From Muricea muricata (Eukaryota > Cnidaria > Anthozoa > Malacalcyonacea > Plexauridae): a stretch of 64,000 nt of DNA. Positions 12,601 to 24,399 of the stretch are shown one piece after another. Location of the stretch: NCBI GenBank assembly GCA_963855995.1, contig OY979717.1, positions 62,001 through 126,000 on the forward strand. The letters are read 5' to 3'. Every line of letters starts with the position of its first letter. Position 1 is the stretch's first letter. Made by a program: the position numbers and the translations under genes. Below the pieces are notes generated by a model. The model was given only the letters and a program-made list of their open reading frames with translations, searched no databases and was not told the DNA's origin.

Positions 12601-15600
12601 GCATTAACACCGCGGAAACGTGACGTACCATCGCGTCACGCTTTTTGCAATACCTGAATTTAAGAGTCTAGAGGTGCTTAAAAAAATTTTTTTGCATTAA
12701 TATTATTGTCAATCAACCCCAAAAATAACCCTAACACTAACCCTGACCTTAATTATAAAGAAAAAAACTCAAAAAAAAAAACTTTGACTCAAAAGTATAA
12801 AATAGACGTCGCCGGGATTCGAACCCCAAACTGCGGCATGGAAGACATTTACCTTGACCACTACGACACAGCACAACAATCACCAAACCGTGTTTGAAAA
12901 CGGTATTTAACATTGTCGCTTAAAAAGAGAGCATAACCATGGTGAAATTGACCAAGTATTGCTATAAAAGATGGCTTTGGACATTTGGCGCCCTGGCGGA
13001 ATTGGACGTTGTTGTCGCCAACATTAACATCCAATTGACTGCCTTCGCCTAATATCCACCATCCCTGGCCCAAATTCGAACTGTTAGGGGAGGGTAGAAG
13101 CGGCCCCCAGACCATGAGTGCTAAGACCCTGGAATTCCAGATTCGAATTCGACCATCGATAGTATAGAATCACCGTTTGTATATATGTACGTTAGCCTCT
13201 GCTGCTTGCAAAGATTGTGGTGCATTAACACCGCGGAAACGTGACGTACCATCGCGTCACGCTTTTTGCAATACCTGAATTTAAGAGTCTAGAGGTGCTT
13301 AAAAAAATTTTTTTGCATTAATATTATTGTCAATCAACCCCAAAAATAACCCTAACACTAACCCTGACCTTAATTATAAAGAAAAAAACTCAAAAAAAAA
13401 AACTTTGACTCAAAAGTATAAAATAGACGTCGCCGGGATTCGAACCCCAAACTGCGGCATGGAAGACATTTACCTTGACCACTACGACACAGCACAACAA
13501 TCAACAAACCGCGTTTAAAAACGGTATTTAACATTGTCGCTAAAAAAAGAGAGCATAACCATGGTGAAATGGACAGAGTATTGTTATAAAAGATGGCTTT
13601 GGACATTTGGCGCCCTGGCGGAATTGGACGTTGTTGTCGCCAACATTAACATCCAATTGACTGCCTTCGCCTTGTATCCACCATCCCTGGCCCGAGTTCG
13701 GACTGTTAGGGGAGGGTAGAAGCGGCCCCCAGAACATAAGTGCTAAAACCCTGGAATTCCAGATTCGAATTGGACCATCGATAGTATAGAATCACCGTTT
13801 GTATATATGTACGTTAGCCTCTGCTGCTTGCAAAGATTGTGGTGCATTAACACCGCGGAAACGTGACGTACCATCGCGTCACGCTTTTTGCAATACCTGA
13901 ATTTAAGAGTCTAGAGGTGCTTAAAAAAATTTTTTTGCATTAATATTATTGTCAATCAACCCCAAAAATAACCCTAACACTAACCCTGACCTTAATTATA
14001 AAGAAAAAAACTCAAAAAAAAAAACTTTGACTCAAAAGTATAAAATAGACGTCGCCGGGATTCGAACCCCAAACTGCGGCATGAAAGACATTTACCTTGA
14101 CCACTACGACACAGCACAACAATCACCAAACCGTGTTTGAAAACGGTATTTAACATTGTCGCTTAAAAAGAGAGCATAACCATGGTGAAATTGACCAAGT
14201 ATTGCTATAAAAGATGGCTTTGGACATTTGGCGCCCTGGCGGAATTGGACGTTGTTGTCGCCAACATTAACATCCAATTGACTGCCTTCGCCTTGTGCCC
14301 ACCATCCCTGGCCCGAGTTCGAACTGTTAGGGGAGGGTAGAAGCGGCCCCCAGACCATAAGTGCTAAAACCCTGGGATTCCAGATTCGAATTCGACCATC
14401 GATAGTATAGAATCACCGTTTGTATATATGTACGTTAGCCTCTGCTGCTTGCAAAGATTGTGGTGCATTAACACCGCGGAAACGTGACGTACCATCGCGT
14501 CACGCTTTTTGCAATACCTGAATTTAAGAGTCTAGAGGTGCTTAAAAAAATTTTTTTGCATTAATATTATTGTCAATCAACCCCAAAAATAACCCTAACA
14601 CTAACCCTGATCTTAATTATAAAGAAAAAAACTCAAAAAAAAAAACTTTGACTCAAAAGTATAAAATAGACGTCGCCGGGATTCGAACCCCAAACTGCGG
14701 CATGGAAGACATTTACCTTGACCACTACGACACAGCACAACAATCACCAAACCGTGTTTGAAAACGGTATTTAACATTGTCGCTTAAAAAGAGAGCATAA
14801 CCATGGTGAAATTGACCAAGTATTGCTATAAAAGATGGCTTTGGACATTTGGCGCCCTGGCGGAATTGGGCGTTGTTGTCGCCAACATTAACGTCCAATT
14901 GACTGCCTTCGCCTTGTATCCACCATCCCTGGCCCGAATTCGAACTGTTAGGGGAGGGTAGAAGCGGCCCCCAGACCATAAGTGCTAAAACCCTGGGATT
15001 CCAGATTCGAATTCGACCATCGATAGTATAGAATCACCGTTTGTATATATGTACGTTAGCCTCTGCTGCTTGCAAAGATTGTGGTGCATTAACACCGCGG
15101 AAACGTGACGTACCATCGCGTCACGCTTTTTGCAATACCTGAATTTAAGAGTCTAGAGGTGCTTAAAAAAATTTTTTTGCATTAATATTATTGTCAATCA
15201 ACCCCAAAAATAACCCTAACACTAACCCTGACCTTAATTATAAAGAAAAAAACTCAAAAAAAAAAACTTTGACTCAAAAGTATAAAATAGACGTCGCCGG
15301 GATTCGAACCCCAAACTGCGGCATGGAAGACATTTACCTTGACCACTACGACACAGCACAACAATCACCAAACCGTGTTTGAAAACGGTATTTAACATTG
15401 TCGCTTAAAAAGAGAGCATAACCATGGTGAAATGGACCAAGTATTGCTATAAAAGATGGCTTTGGACATTTGGCGCCCTGGCGGAATTGGACGTTGTTGT
15501 CGCCAACATTAACATCCAATTGACTGCCTTCGCCTAATATCCACCATCCCTGGCCCGAATTCGAACTGTTAGGGGAGGGTAGAAGCGGCCCCCAGACCAT

Positions 15601-16221
15601 AAGTGCTAAAACCCTGGAATTCCAGATTCGAATTCGACCATCGATAGTATAGAATCACTGTTTGTATATATGTACGTTAGCCTCTGCTGCTTGCAAAGAT
15701 TGTGGTGCATTAACACCGCGGAAACGTGACGTACCATCGCGTCACGCTTTTTGCAATACCTGAATTTAAGAGTCTAGAGGTGCTTAAAAAAATTTTTTTG
15801 CATTAATATTATTGTCAATCAACCCCAAAAATAACCCTAACACTAACCCTGACCTTAATTATAAAGAAAAAAACTCAAAAAAAAAAACTTTGACTCAAAA
15901 GTATAAAATAGACGTCGCCGGGATTCGAACCCCAAACTGCGGCATGGAAGACATTTACCTTGACCACTACGACACAGCACAACAATCACCAAACCGTGTT
16001 TAAAAACGGTATTTAACATTGTCGCTTAAAAAAGAGAGCATAACCATGGTGAAATGGACAGAGTATTGTTATAAAAGATGGCTTTAGACATTTGGCGCCC
16101 TGACAGAATTGGACGTTGTTGTCGCCAACATTAACATCCAATTGACTGCCTTCGCCTAATGTCCACCATCCCTGGCCCGAATTCGAACTGTTAGGGGAGG
16201 GTAGAAGCGGCCCCCAGACCA

Positions 16222-18790
16222 TGAGTGCTAAAACCCTGGAATTCCAGATTCGAATCCAACCATCGATAGTATAGAATCACCGTTTGTATATATGTACGTT
16301 AGCCTCTGCTGCTTGCAAAGATTGTGGTGCATTAACACCGCGGAAACGTGACGTACCATGGCGTCACGGTTTTTGCAATACCTGAATTTAAGAGTCTAGA
16401 GGTGCTTAAAAAAATTTTTTTTGCATTAATATTATTGTCAATCAACCCCAAAAATAACCCTAACACTAACCCTGACCCTAATTATAAAGAAAAAAACTCA
16501 AAAAAAAAACAACTTTGACTCAAAAGTATAAAATAGACGTCGCCGGGATTCGAACCCCAAACTGCGGCATGGAAGACATTCACCTTGACCACTGCGACAC
16601 AGCACAACAATCAACAAACCGTGTGTGAAAACGGTATTTAACATTGTCGCTTAAAAAAGAGAGCATAACCATGGTGAAATGGACCAAGTATTGCTATAAA
16701 AGATGGCTTTGAAAACGGTATTTAACATTGTCGCTTAAAAAAGAGAGCATAACCATGGGGAAATGGACCAAGTATTGTTATAAAAGATGGCTTTGGACAT
16801 TTGGCGCCCTGACAGAATTGGACGTTGTTGTCGCCAACATTAACATCCAATTGACTGCGTTCGCCTAATATCCACCATCCCTGGCCCGAATTCGAACTGT
16901 TAGGGGAGGGTAGAAGCGGCCCCCAGACCATGAGTGCTAAAACCCTGGGATTCCAGATTCGAATCCAAGCATCGATAGTATAGAATCACCGTTTGTATAT
17001 ATGTACGTTAGCCTCTGCTGCTTGCAAAGATTGTGGTGCATTAACACCGCGGAAGCGTGACGTACCATGGCGTCACGGTTTTTGCATTACCTGAATTTAA
17101 GAGTCTAGAGGTGCTTAAAAAATTTTTTTTGCATTAATATTATTGTCAATCAACCCCAAAAATAACCCTAACACTAACCCTGACCCTAATTATAAAGAAA
17201 AAAACTCAAAAAAAAAAATTGACTCAAAAGTATAAAATAGACGTCGCCGGGATTCGAACCCCAAACTGCGGCATGGAAGACACTCACCTTGACCACTACG
17301 ACACAGCACAAAAATTAACAAACCGTGTTTGAAAACGGTATTTAACATTGTCGCTTAAAAAAGAGAGCATAACCATGGTGAAATGGACCAAGAATTGCTA
17401 TAAAAGATGGCTTTGAAAACGGTATTTAACATTGTCGCTTAAAAAAGAAAGCATAACCATGGTGAGATGGACCAAGTGTTGTTATAAAAGATGGCTTTGG
17501 ACATTTGGCACCCTGACAGAATTGGACGTTGTTGTCGCCAATGTTAACATCCAATTGACTGCCTTCGCCTAATATCCACCATCCCTGGCCCGAATTCGAA
17601 CTGTTAGGGGAGGGTAGAAGCGGCCCCCAGACCATGAGTGCTAAAACCCTGGAATTCCAGATTCGAATTCGACCATCGATAGTATAGAATCACCGTTTGT
17701 ATATATGTACTTTAGCCTCTGCTGCTTGCAAAGATTGTGGTGCATTAACACCGCGGAAACGTGACGTACCATGGCGTCACGCTTTTTGCAATACCTGAAT
17801 TTAAGAGTCTAGAGGTGCTTAAAAAAATTTTTTTTGCATTAATATTATTGTCAATTAACCCCAAAAATAACCCTAACACTAACCCTGACCCTAATTATAA
17901 AGAAAAAAACTAAAAAAAAAACTTTGACTCAAAAGTATAAAATAGACGTCGCCGGATTCGAACCCCAAACTGCGGCATGGAAGACATTCACCTTGACCAC
18001 TACGACACAGAACAACAATCAACAAATCAACAAGAGAGCATAACCATGGTGAAATAAACCAAGTATTGCTATAAAAGATGGCTTTGAAAACGGTATTTAA
18101 CATTGTCGCTTAAAAAAGAGAGCATAACCATGGTGAAATGGACCAAGTATTGTTTTAAAAGATGGCTTTGGACATTTGGCGCCCTGACAGAATTGGACGT
18201 TGTTGTCGAACCATTAACATCCAATTGACTGCTTTCGCCTAATATCCACCATCCCTGGCCCGAATTCGAGCTGTTAGGGGAGGGTAGAAGCGGCTTCCAG
18301 ACCATGAGTTCTAAAACCCTGGAATTCCAGATTCGAATTCGACAATCGATAATATATAATCACCGTTTGTATATATGTACGTTAGCCTCTGCTGCTTGCA
18401 AAGATTGTGGTGCATTAACACCGCGGAAACGTGACGTACCATGGCGTCACGGTTTTTGCAATACCTGAATTTAAGAGTCTAGAGGTGCTTAAAAAAATTT
18501 CTTTTGCATTAATATTATTGTCAATCAACCCCAAAAATAAGCCTAACACTAACCCTGACCTTAATTATAAAGAAAAAAACTCAAAAAAAAAAACTTTGAC
18601 TCAAAAGTATAAAATAGACGTCGCCGGTATTCGTACCCCAAACTGCGGCATGGAAGACATTCACCTTGACCACTACGACACAGCACGTACAACAATCAAC
18701 AAACCGTGTTTGAAAACGGTATTTAACATTGTCGCTTTAAAAAGAGAGCATAACCATGGTGAAATGGACCAAGTATTACTATAAAAGATG
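16222..18790. repeat. diverged right-edge monomers with an internal 84-bp duplication
   Basis: The last monomers carry more substitutions than the interior ones, for example CCATGGCGTCACGG in place of CCATCGCGTCACGC. Two contain a tandem duplication of about 84 bp starting GAAAACGGTATTTAAC (copies begin at 16627 and 16711, and at 17331 and 17415). A third (near 18033-18085) keeps only the second half of the extra copy. The final monomer lacks the duplication and is cut at 18790. Edge decay of this type is known from other satellite arrays. Confidence 0.85.
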
Positions 18791-18921
18791 CTTAAACAAA
18801 CCTAAAAAACCTTAAAAAACCCTAAACGACCCTACATGACCCTAAATGACCCAAAATTACGATAAATAAACCTATAAAACCTTAAATAACCGTAAACACC
18901 CCCCTAAATGACCCTAAAAAG
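18791..18921. repeat. 10-bp telomere-like degenerate array, partial
   Basis: Degenerate decamers of the form NACCCTAAAT (for example GACCCTACAT, GACCCTAAAT) repeat in phase. The fuller copies span 26188-26410, 33684-33906, 41163-41385 and 48642-48864, each straddling the unit boundary I chose. The core CCCTAA resembles animal telomere repeats, but the 10-base period and the divergence mean it is not a telomere. Confidence 0.75.
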
Positions 18922-18967
18922 CCAATCAAATCTCTTTCTGTCATGTACTTGATGTGAGAACTAGGTC

Positions 18968-19321
18968 AGGGCTTATTCAGATCCGTCAGAGCACCTCCTG
19001 CTCGCAGGTTATATGCATATTGACTAGTAGCAACTATTTCAACGGCTTTTTTCGTTTTGAATATTTTTAAATGTGTTTAAGGATGAGTAATATGTTATGA
19101 ACAAGAAAAAATTTTGAGAACGAGAAAAACTTTGAAAAAAAATTTAAAAAAAAAATATAAATAAAAGAGCGACTCAACGAGTCCTCGAACCAGCGCTGCT
19201 CAAACCAGGTGACACAATGCCTCTACCCACTGCGCCAAGGATGCTCGATAAAAGAATCGTATCAAAAATTGTATTTAACCCTAACCCTAACCAGGTGCTC
19301 TGACGGATCTGAAATAGCCCT
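18968..19321. mobile_element. tRNA-like segment between 29-bp inverted repeats
   Basis: AGGGCTATTTCAGATCCGTC-type arms, 29 bases, are inverted at the two ends. They are perfect in copy 2 (26463-26491 and 26789-26817); copy 1 has the left-arm variant GGCTTATTC. Between them lie an A-rich stretch, a minus-strand tRNA-like head and, next to the right arm, AACCCTAACCCTAACC. Equivalent spans are 26463-26817, 33959-34313, 41438-41792 and 48917-49271. It could be a MITE that captured a SINE, or a SINE bounded by inverted host repeats. No target duplication was recognised. Confidence 0.65.
19167..19246 (-). mobile_element. tRNA-derived SINE-like head, copy 1
   Basis: On the minus strand, 19227-19237 is TGGCGCAGTGG, a perfect A box, followed by GTAGAGG as in real tRNAs. 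GGTTCGAGGAC at 19181-19191 is a partial B box about 46 bases on. The ends GAGC...GCTC can pair as in an acceptor stem (best in copies 2-5: GAGCGTC with GTCGCTC, one mismatch). A TTTT and then a run of 10 T (19146-19155) follow, suitable for pol III termination. A second GGTT-type B-like motif precedes the first. Folding is imperfect, so a SINE head or tRNA pseudogene is more likely than a working tRNA. Confidence 0.65.
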
Positions 19322-20121
19322 AACCTGAGAACTTTGCGTTGAACTCGGCCCAAGCCTCCATATGGATGTCGATTTAATGCGGTCACATTTGATTTGGCGG
19401 CCATTTTTAAATTTTTCTTTTGCACAACATGAGCTCCGCCGGATGGCTGCTTTGAAGACGATTGAGACGCTATGTATGTATTCCGTTGTATTTGTTCATC
19501 AGTTGTCCATTTACTTGTTTAAATATTGGTAATTGTGTACGATATTTGTTTCCGTTTATTTGTATAACTTTCACCGTGGTTGTACGAATTAAAAAGTGTT
19601 TAATTTCGTGTTCTTCGGAGGGTGTTGAAAAAAACTATCAAAAATAGGTCGGTTTCTTGAACAGGAGAAGCGAAAATGACCGATTTCGTTAGGGAAGAAC
19701 GTTAACCGGACGAAAATGTTGAGCCTTCTCGTAAATCTCAGTTTCGACGGGAAGTTTTAGGCTTATAGCCGATGTCCTTGCTGTGCACGTGGACAGGGAG
19801 AATTTAGCTATCTGAAGCGAATCCTTCAATTGATCGAAAAAATATGTCAATTATAGGTAATGCTGTCTTTGAAATGAATGATTTTAACTTTGTATTTTAA
19901 GGACAACACAGTACTGATGCGAAAACAAGTTGTGTTCGCATTTCTTGTTCAAACCGCCTCGTAACCTAATTTGCAACAAGAACTTATATATTTTCTGTTT
20001 ATTATATAAACTACAAGTGTTTTCTACCAATATAAAATATCCACAAGCTATGTTGATGATTGTTTGAAAGGCAATAATTTTCACATGTGAAATTATCATA
20101 AGTAATCTGCTACATAAATAA

Positions 20122-20640
20122 GCAGTGCTCTAGCGCGTTTATTATACAATCTACAGAAATCATTCTTTTGTAGGCGGAAAGACCAGGCTTTTAGCTTTCG
20201 ATTGTCATCGTTTTTGTGAAATTTGAAGAAAGATTGGGCAGATACGAATCAAATGAAACTAGCCGGTCGAAATCGCATATTTTCACCTCTGAGCATTACT
20301 AGGGCAGCGAATAAGGAAAGAAATTTCATTAATCCTTTATCTGTTAGGAGAAACAATTAACATCGCTAATAGAATACCAGAAGTTTACTAACTAAGCTAA
20401 AATTGGTCAATTAATTTTGTAATTTAATTCCCTAATGGGTTTAAATTTCAACAGATTCTCAATAAACTCCCAACGGTGAAAATATGCGATTTCGACCGGC
20501 TATTTTCATTTGATTCGTATTTGCCCAATCTTTCTTCAAATTTCACAAAAACGATGACAATCGAAAGCTAAAACCCTGGTATTTCCGCCTGCGAGAGGAT
20601 AATTTCTGTAGATTGTATAATGAACACGCTAGAGGACTGC
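20122..20640. mobile_element. 519-bp foldback (MITE-like) element, copy 1
   Basis: The left arm (about 20122-20288) and right arm (about 20473-20640) are inverted copies of each other over roughly 165 bases. They share CTCTAGCG near the tips, ATTATACAATCTACAGAAAT, GCTTTCGATTGTCATCG and GGTCGAAATCGCATATTTTC. The tips read GCAGTG on the left and, inverted, GCAGTC on the right, which resembles hAT-type ends. No clear 8-bp target duplication is visible, so the superfamily is unsettled. The loop of about 180 bases holds no reading frame. Confidence 0.8.
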
Positions 20641-21404
20641 AAAAATCGGTGAAGGCCGTGAAGAAACATTCTAGTAGGGTTAACAGGCCTTGAATTCAGC
20701 AGAAGCCATTGGCCGTCAATACCCTGCTTGCTGGTCACTATGGTGAAATCCAAGGCCTGGGACTTAGTAGCTTTTCTAATATTTTAGGTTTGGATCAAGA
20801 TATCTGAGTGCTCAGTATCCTCAAAGTCGAAAACATTTATTCAGGTTGGTGAACTGGCCAATTTATGCTTGCTACAGTAACAGCGATCGACGCTGTGTAG
20901 ATGTATCATATAGAATATTAGTGCTCATACAGAATTACATTACAGAATTTATTTGACTTTATATCTCTTTGTTTATTATAGATTGCAATAATTGTCAATA
21001 TTGAAGTTGTTTCAAGGTTGATTATGGTGGTGTTGTTGTATAAATCTTGTGTAGCATGCAGTTTATCAAAATTCAAAAATACAGCACCATCAACTCATCA
21101 ATGTCCTAGCTTCACACAACTTCCGTTAAAGTTGTGAAAATTAAAAATTTTAAGTTTTAGGAACTAAACCTAATTGTTCTGTTAATATTTTACGTTTGGA
21201 TCAGGTATTCATCATTGGATGACCCTACCCATTCCCCCACCGCGCTAGGCAGTCAAGTATTTTTAAACCTGCACATTTTTTTGTTTGGCCAATTTTTTGT
21301 ATATTTTTTACAGCATATACATGCTACTGGATGCCTTCCATCCTCATCAAACAGGGAATCATTTTATGTTGCCGTCATTTGCAGCAGCCACAAAAATTCA
21401 TATA

Positions 21405-22520
21405 TCTATAGGTACATTAGGTACTATAGGTACTATTGGTACTATAGGTTTTATAGGTACTACAGGTTTTATAAGTACTGTAGGTCTTATAGGTACTATA
21501 GGTTTTATAGTTACTGTAGGTTTTATAGTTACTATAGGTACTATAGTTTTTATAGGTACTATATGTTTTATAGGTACTATAGGTTTTATAGGTACTATAG
21601 GTTTTATGAGTACTATAGGTTTTATAATTACTATAGGTACTATAGGTTTTATAAGTATTACAAGTTTTACAGGAACTATGGGTTTATAGGTACTATTGGT
21701 ATTATAGGTACTATAGGTCTTTTAGGTACTATAGGTATTATAGGTTTTATAGTTAGTATAGGTACTATAGTTTTTTAGGTACTATAGGTTTCATAGGTAC
21801 TATAGGTACTATAGGTTTTATAGGTACTATATTTTATTGGTACTTTAGGTACTATAATCTTTATAGGTACTATAGGTTTTATAGGTACTATAGGTTTTAT
21901 AGGTACCATAGGTTTTATAAGTACTATAGGTTTATAGGTACTATAGGTCTTATAAGTACTAAAGGTTTTATAGGTACTATAGGTTTATAGGTACCATAGA
22001 TAGTATAGGTTTTATAGGTACTATAGGTTTTATAAGTACTATAGGTATTATGGGTTTTATAGGTACTATATGTCTTAAAGGTACTATAGGTTTTACAACT
22101 ACTATAGGTTTTAAAACTACTATAGGTTTTGTAGGTACTATAGGTTTTATATGTACTACATGTTTTATAGGTACTATAAGTACTACAGGTTTTGTGTAGG
22201 TACTGTAGGTGCTATAAGTTTTATAGGTGCTATATGTTTTATAGGTACTATAAGTTTTATAGGTACCATAGGTTTTATAAGTACTATAGGTTTATAAGTA
22301 CTATACGCTTCATAAATACTAAAGGTTTTATAGGTACTGAAGGTTTATACGTACTATAGGTCTTATAAGTACTATAGGTTTTATAGGTACTATAGGTTTA
22401 TAGGTACCATAGATGCTATAGGTTTTATAGGTGCTATGGGTTTTATAGGTACTATGGGTTTATAGGTACTATATGTTTTATAGGTACTATAGGTTTTATA
22501 GGTACTACAGGTTTTATAAG
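21405..22520. repeat. GGTACTATAGGTTTTATA minisatellite, copy 1
   Basis: About 1.1 kb of alternating GGTACTATA and GGTTTTATA blocks (basic period 9, common dimer 18) with many point variants (GGTACCATA, AGTACTATA, GGTCTTATA). Two frames stay open for 134 and 187 codons because the repeat lacks stops in phase. The Tyr/Phe/Arg-rich and Gly/Thr/Ile-rich peptides are products of the repeat, not evidence of a gene. GGTACC and GTAC palindromes recur throughout. Confidence 0.9.
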
Positions 22521-23436
22521 TTATGGTGGATGTCGTGAATATGGTGAATTGTTTGGGCAATTTAGTGGATATCGAGTCCCATGTAAGTTTGCCTAGTGAA
22601 TATCACTTGAGTTAAAAAACAAAAGAAATAAGTTTGTGATGATCATAAATTTATGTAGGTTTTACATCAAATTTTAGGGGGTCTATTGGAATGGTGGACT
22701 GATTCGTTGTCTTGGTCAAATATACATTGCATTGGATATGAAATTCCTGGTAAGTTTTCCATGGTGAAAAGGACTATATTTTTCTGGAAACAAACTAAAT
22801 AATAACTTTATGATGATAGTGGCCTATGGTGATGTCGTGTGTTGCATATGGTGAGTCGCCTGGGCAAATTGGTAATATGGTGTACGTCAAGTTTTGGGTA
22901 AGTTTGCATGGTGAATATCACTATCACTATAGTTAGAATTCTAAAAACGAAATAGATAAGTTTGTGATGATCATAAATTTATGTAGCTTTTCCACCAAAT
23001 TTTAGTTGGTCTAGTGGAATGGTGGATTGGTTCGTTGTCTTGGACAAGTATAGATTGCAGTGCATGGGAAGCTCCTGGTAAGTTTTGCATGGTGAATATA
23101 ACTATATTTCTCTAGAAACAAACTAAAGAATTACTTTATGATGATAGTGGCATGTGGTGGTGTGGTGTGTTGCATATGCTGAGTCGCCTGGGCAAATTGG
23201 CAATATGGTGGATATGAAATTCCTGGTAAGTTTGCATGGTGAATATCACCATCACTATAGTTAAAATTCTAAAAGCAAAGTCAATAAGTTTGTGATGATC
23301 ATAAATTTATGTAGTGTTTCAACCAAATTTTAGTGGGTCTAGTTGAATGGTGGATTTGGTGGTTGTCCTGGACAAATATACATTGCAGTGGATATAAAGC
23401 TTCGGGTAAGTTTTTCATGGTGAATATAACTCGAAT
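22521..23436. repeat. 328-bp tandem block (about 2.8 copies)
   Basis: GTTTGTGATGATCATAAATT recurs at 22632, 22960 and 23288, spacing 328. Each repeat contains two related halves, each ending in a form of CCTGGTAAGTTTTGCATGGTG, so it is probably an old dimer. The equivalent blocks are at 30017-30932, 37513-38428, 44992-45907 and 52471-53386. No coding potential was seen. Confidence 0.85.
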
Positions 23437-23858
23437 AATTGTCAATTATTATTATAGAGTAAAACTGGGAAAGCGATACACGAGCTTGTGAATATTTTTC
23501 TCAAAAACCCTTGCCAGTAATTTCTTTTTTGATTTAGCAAAGCGAGTATTGTTGGAATGCCTGATAATTCTCTCTTTCAAAGCCTTTTTTCTTCTCAATT
23601 GTGATGCTGAAATAGATTTAGACTTTGACGCAGTGCATACATGAAACGTTCATGTAACTGCTTACCTGTAAAAACTCATACTAACAGTGCTAAATTAGAC
23701 CTGTAATATAAGAGATTGAATAAAACGGACGGCATTGACATTTGATTGATTTTTTCTTGTTTTAGTACATGAAGATACGTTTTGTTAGCTGATCCAATGG
23801 TTCCGTGTTGCATTAAGCAGTCAAGCATTTTAACTCAGGTAGAATATGTTTCTGTCTA

Positions 23859-24216
23859 CACAGCCAAAAATGCGACAGGCTTGTTGCAATTTGTCAATTT
23901 TACCGGCTTCTCGCAAATTGTTGAGAAGTTGCAACAAGATTGTCAATGTCATCAAGTTGCAACAAGCTTGTCAAAGTCAGGCTTGCTGCAACTTGTCACC
24001 TGGAGACTTGTTACAGCTTGTTGAAACAACTTGCATCAAGCCTGTGGATAACACGTTTTGAGAATAAACTTGCAACAAGCCAGTTGACAACTTGCAACAG
24101 ACTTGTCGTCAACAAGCTGTCGCAAGCCATGCGAACGCATCCTGATATCGGCTTGTTGAAACAAGTTGTTAATAGATGTCAACAGACTTGTTTCAACTGG
24201 TGCGTTTTTGGCTGTG
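23859..24216. mobile_element. TA-flanked MITE, copy 1
   Basis: The ends CACAGCCAAAAATGCG and, inverted, CACAGCCAAAAACGC are terminal inverted repeats, with TA directly outside each end (23857-23858 and 24217-24218). This fits a TA target-site duplication as in Tc1/mariner-type MITEs. The interior is a lattice of short motifs related to CAACAAGCTTGTC, ACTTGTTGCAAC and GTTGAAACAAG, themselves partly palindromic. There is no transposase; the overlapping frames of 71-99 codons inside arise from the low-complexity pattern. The superfamily is inferred from TA alone. Confidence 0.82.
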
Positions 24217-24221
24217 TAAAG

Positions 24222-24391
24222 GTGGCGGATCCAAGGTAAGTCAAAATAAATTATAGCAGCTCTACTCGAAATTCAAAAACAACTTTATAAAAATGTCATA
24301 GGTTATGACTTTCAAAATAATAAAATCTAGGCAATGAAGTTTCTTTGAATGAGCTGTGGTGATTTATTTTGACTTACACTAGATCGGCCAC
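24222..24391. mobile_element. 170-bp foldback element beside the TA-flanked MITE
   Basis: GTGGCGGATCC plus GTAAGTCAAAATAAATTA on the left and, inverted on the right, GTGGCCGATCT plus GTAAGTCAAAATAAATCA: imperfect inverted repeats of about 32 bases around a centre of about 105 bases. It starts five bases after the TA-flanked MITE. Other copies: 31718-31887, 39214-39383, 46693-46862, 54172-54341. No target duplication identified. Confidence 0.7.
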
Positions 24392-24399
24392 TGCTCTCT

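Larger units (their letters stand above)
1..18790. repeat. 622-bp satellite array, 30 monomers
   Basis: Head-to-tail array of a monomer of about 622 bp. Using the anchor TTGTCAATCAAC, monomers fall at 280, 902, 1525, 2147, 2769, 3391, 4013, 4634, 5256, 5878, 6499, 7121, 7743, 8364, 8985, 9607, 10217, 10839, 11461, 12083, 12706, 13327, 13949, 14570, 15191, 15812, 16435, 17143, 17848 and 18518. Steps are 621-623 except 610 after 9607 (a 12-bp loss) and 670-708 at the right edge. Copies differ at scattered bases only, except the last few. Two variants alternate: one with AAATGGACAGAGTATTG and six A after CTT, the other with AAATTGACCAAGTATTG and five A. Short frames of 60-100 codons recur in every copy simply because the DNA recurs, so I do not call them genes. 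The array is cut by the left window edge and ends inside a monomer at 18790. Confidence 0.97.

Noticed and set aside
1-18790. CRISPR-like array, because of the regular repetition
   Set aside because: The whole 622-bp monomer repeats with no short repeat and unique spacer structure, and the surroundings are eukaryotic.
20122-20640. hAT assignment with an 8-bp target duplication for the 519-bp foldback
   Set aside because: The tips resemble hAT ends, but the flanking eight bases do not match.
21215-21778. Reading frame of 187 codons rich in Tyr/Arg/Phe (and an overlapping Gly/Thr/Ile-rich frame), repeated in all five units
   Set aside because: Both frames are translations of a minisatellite whose period is a multiple of three and lacks stops; conservation among copies is only that of recent duplication.
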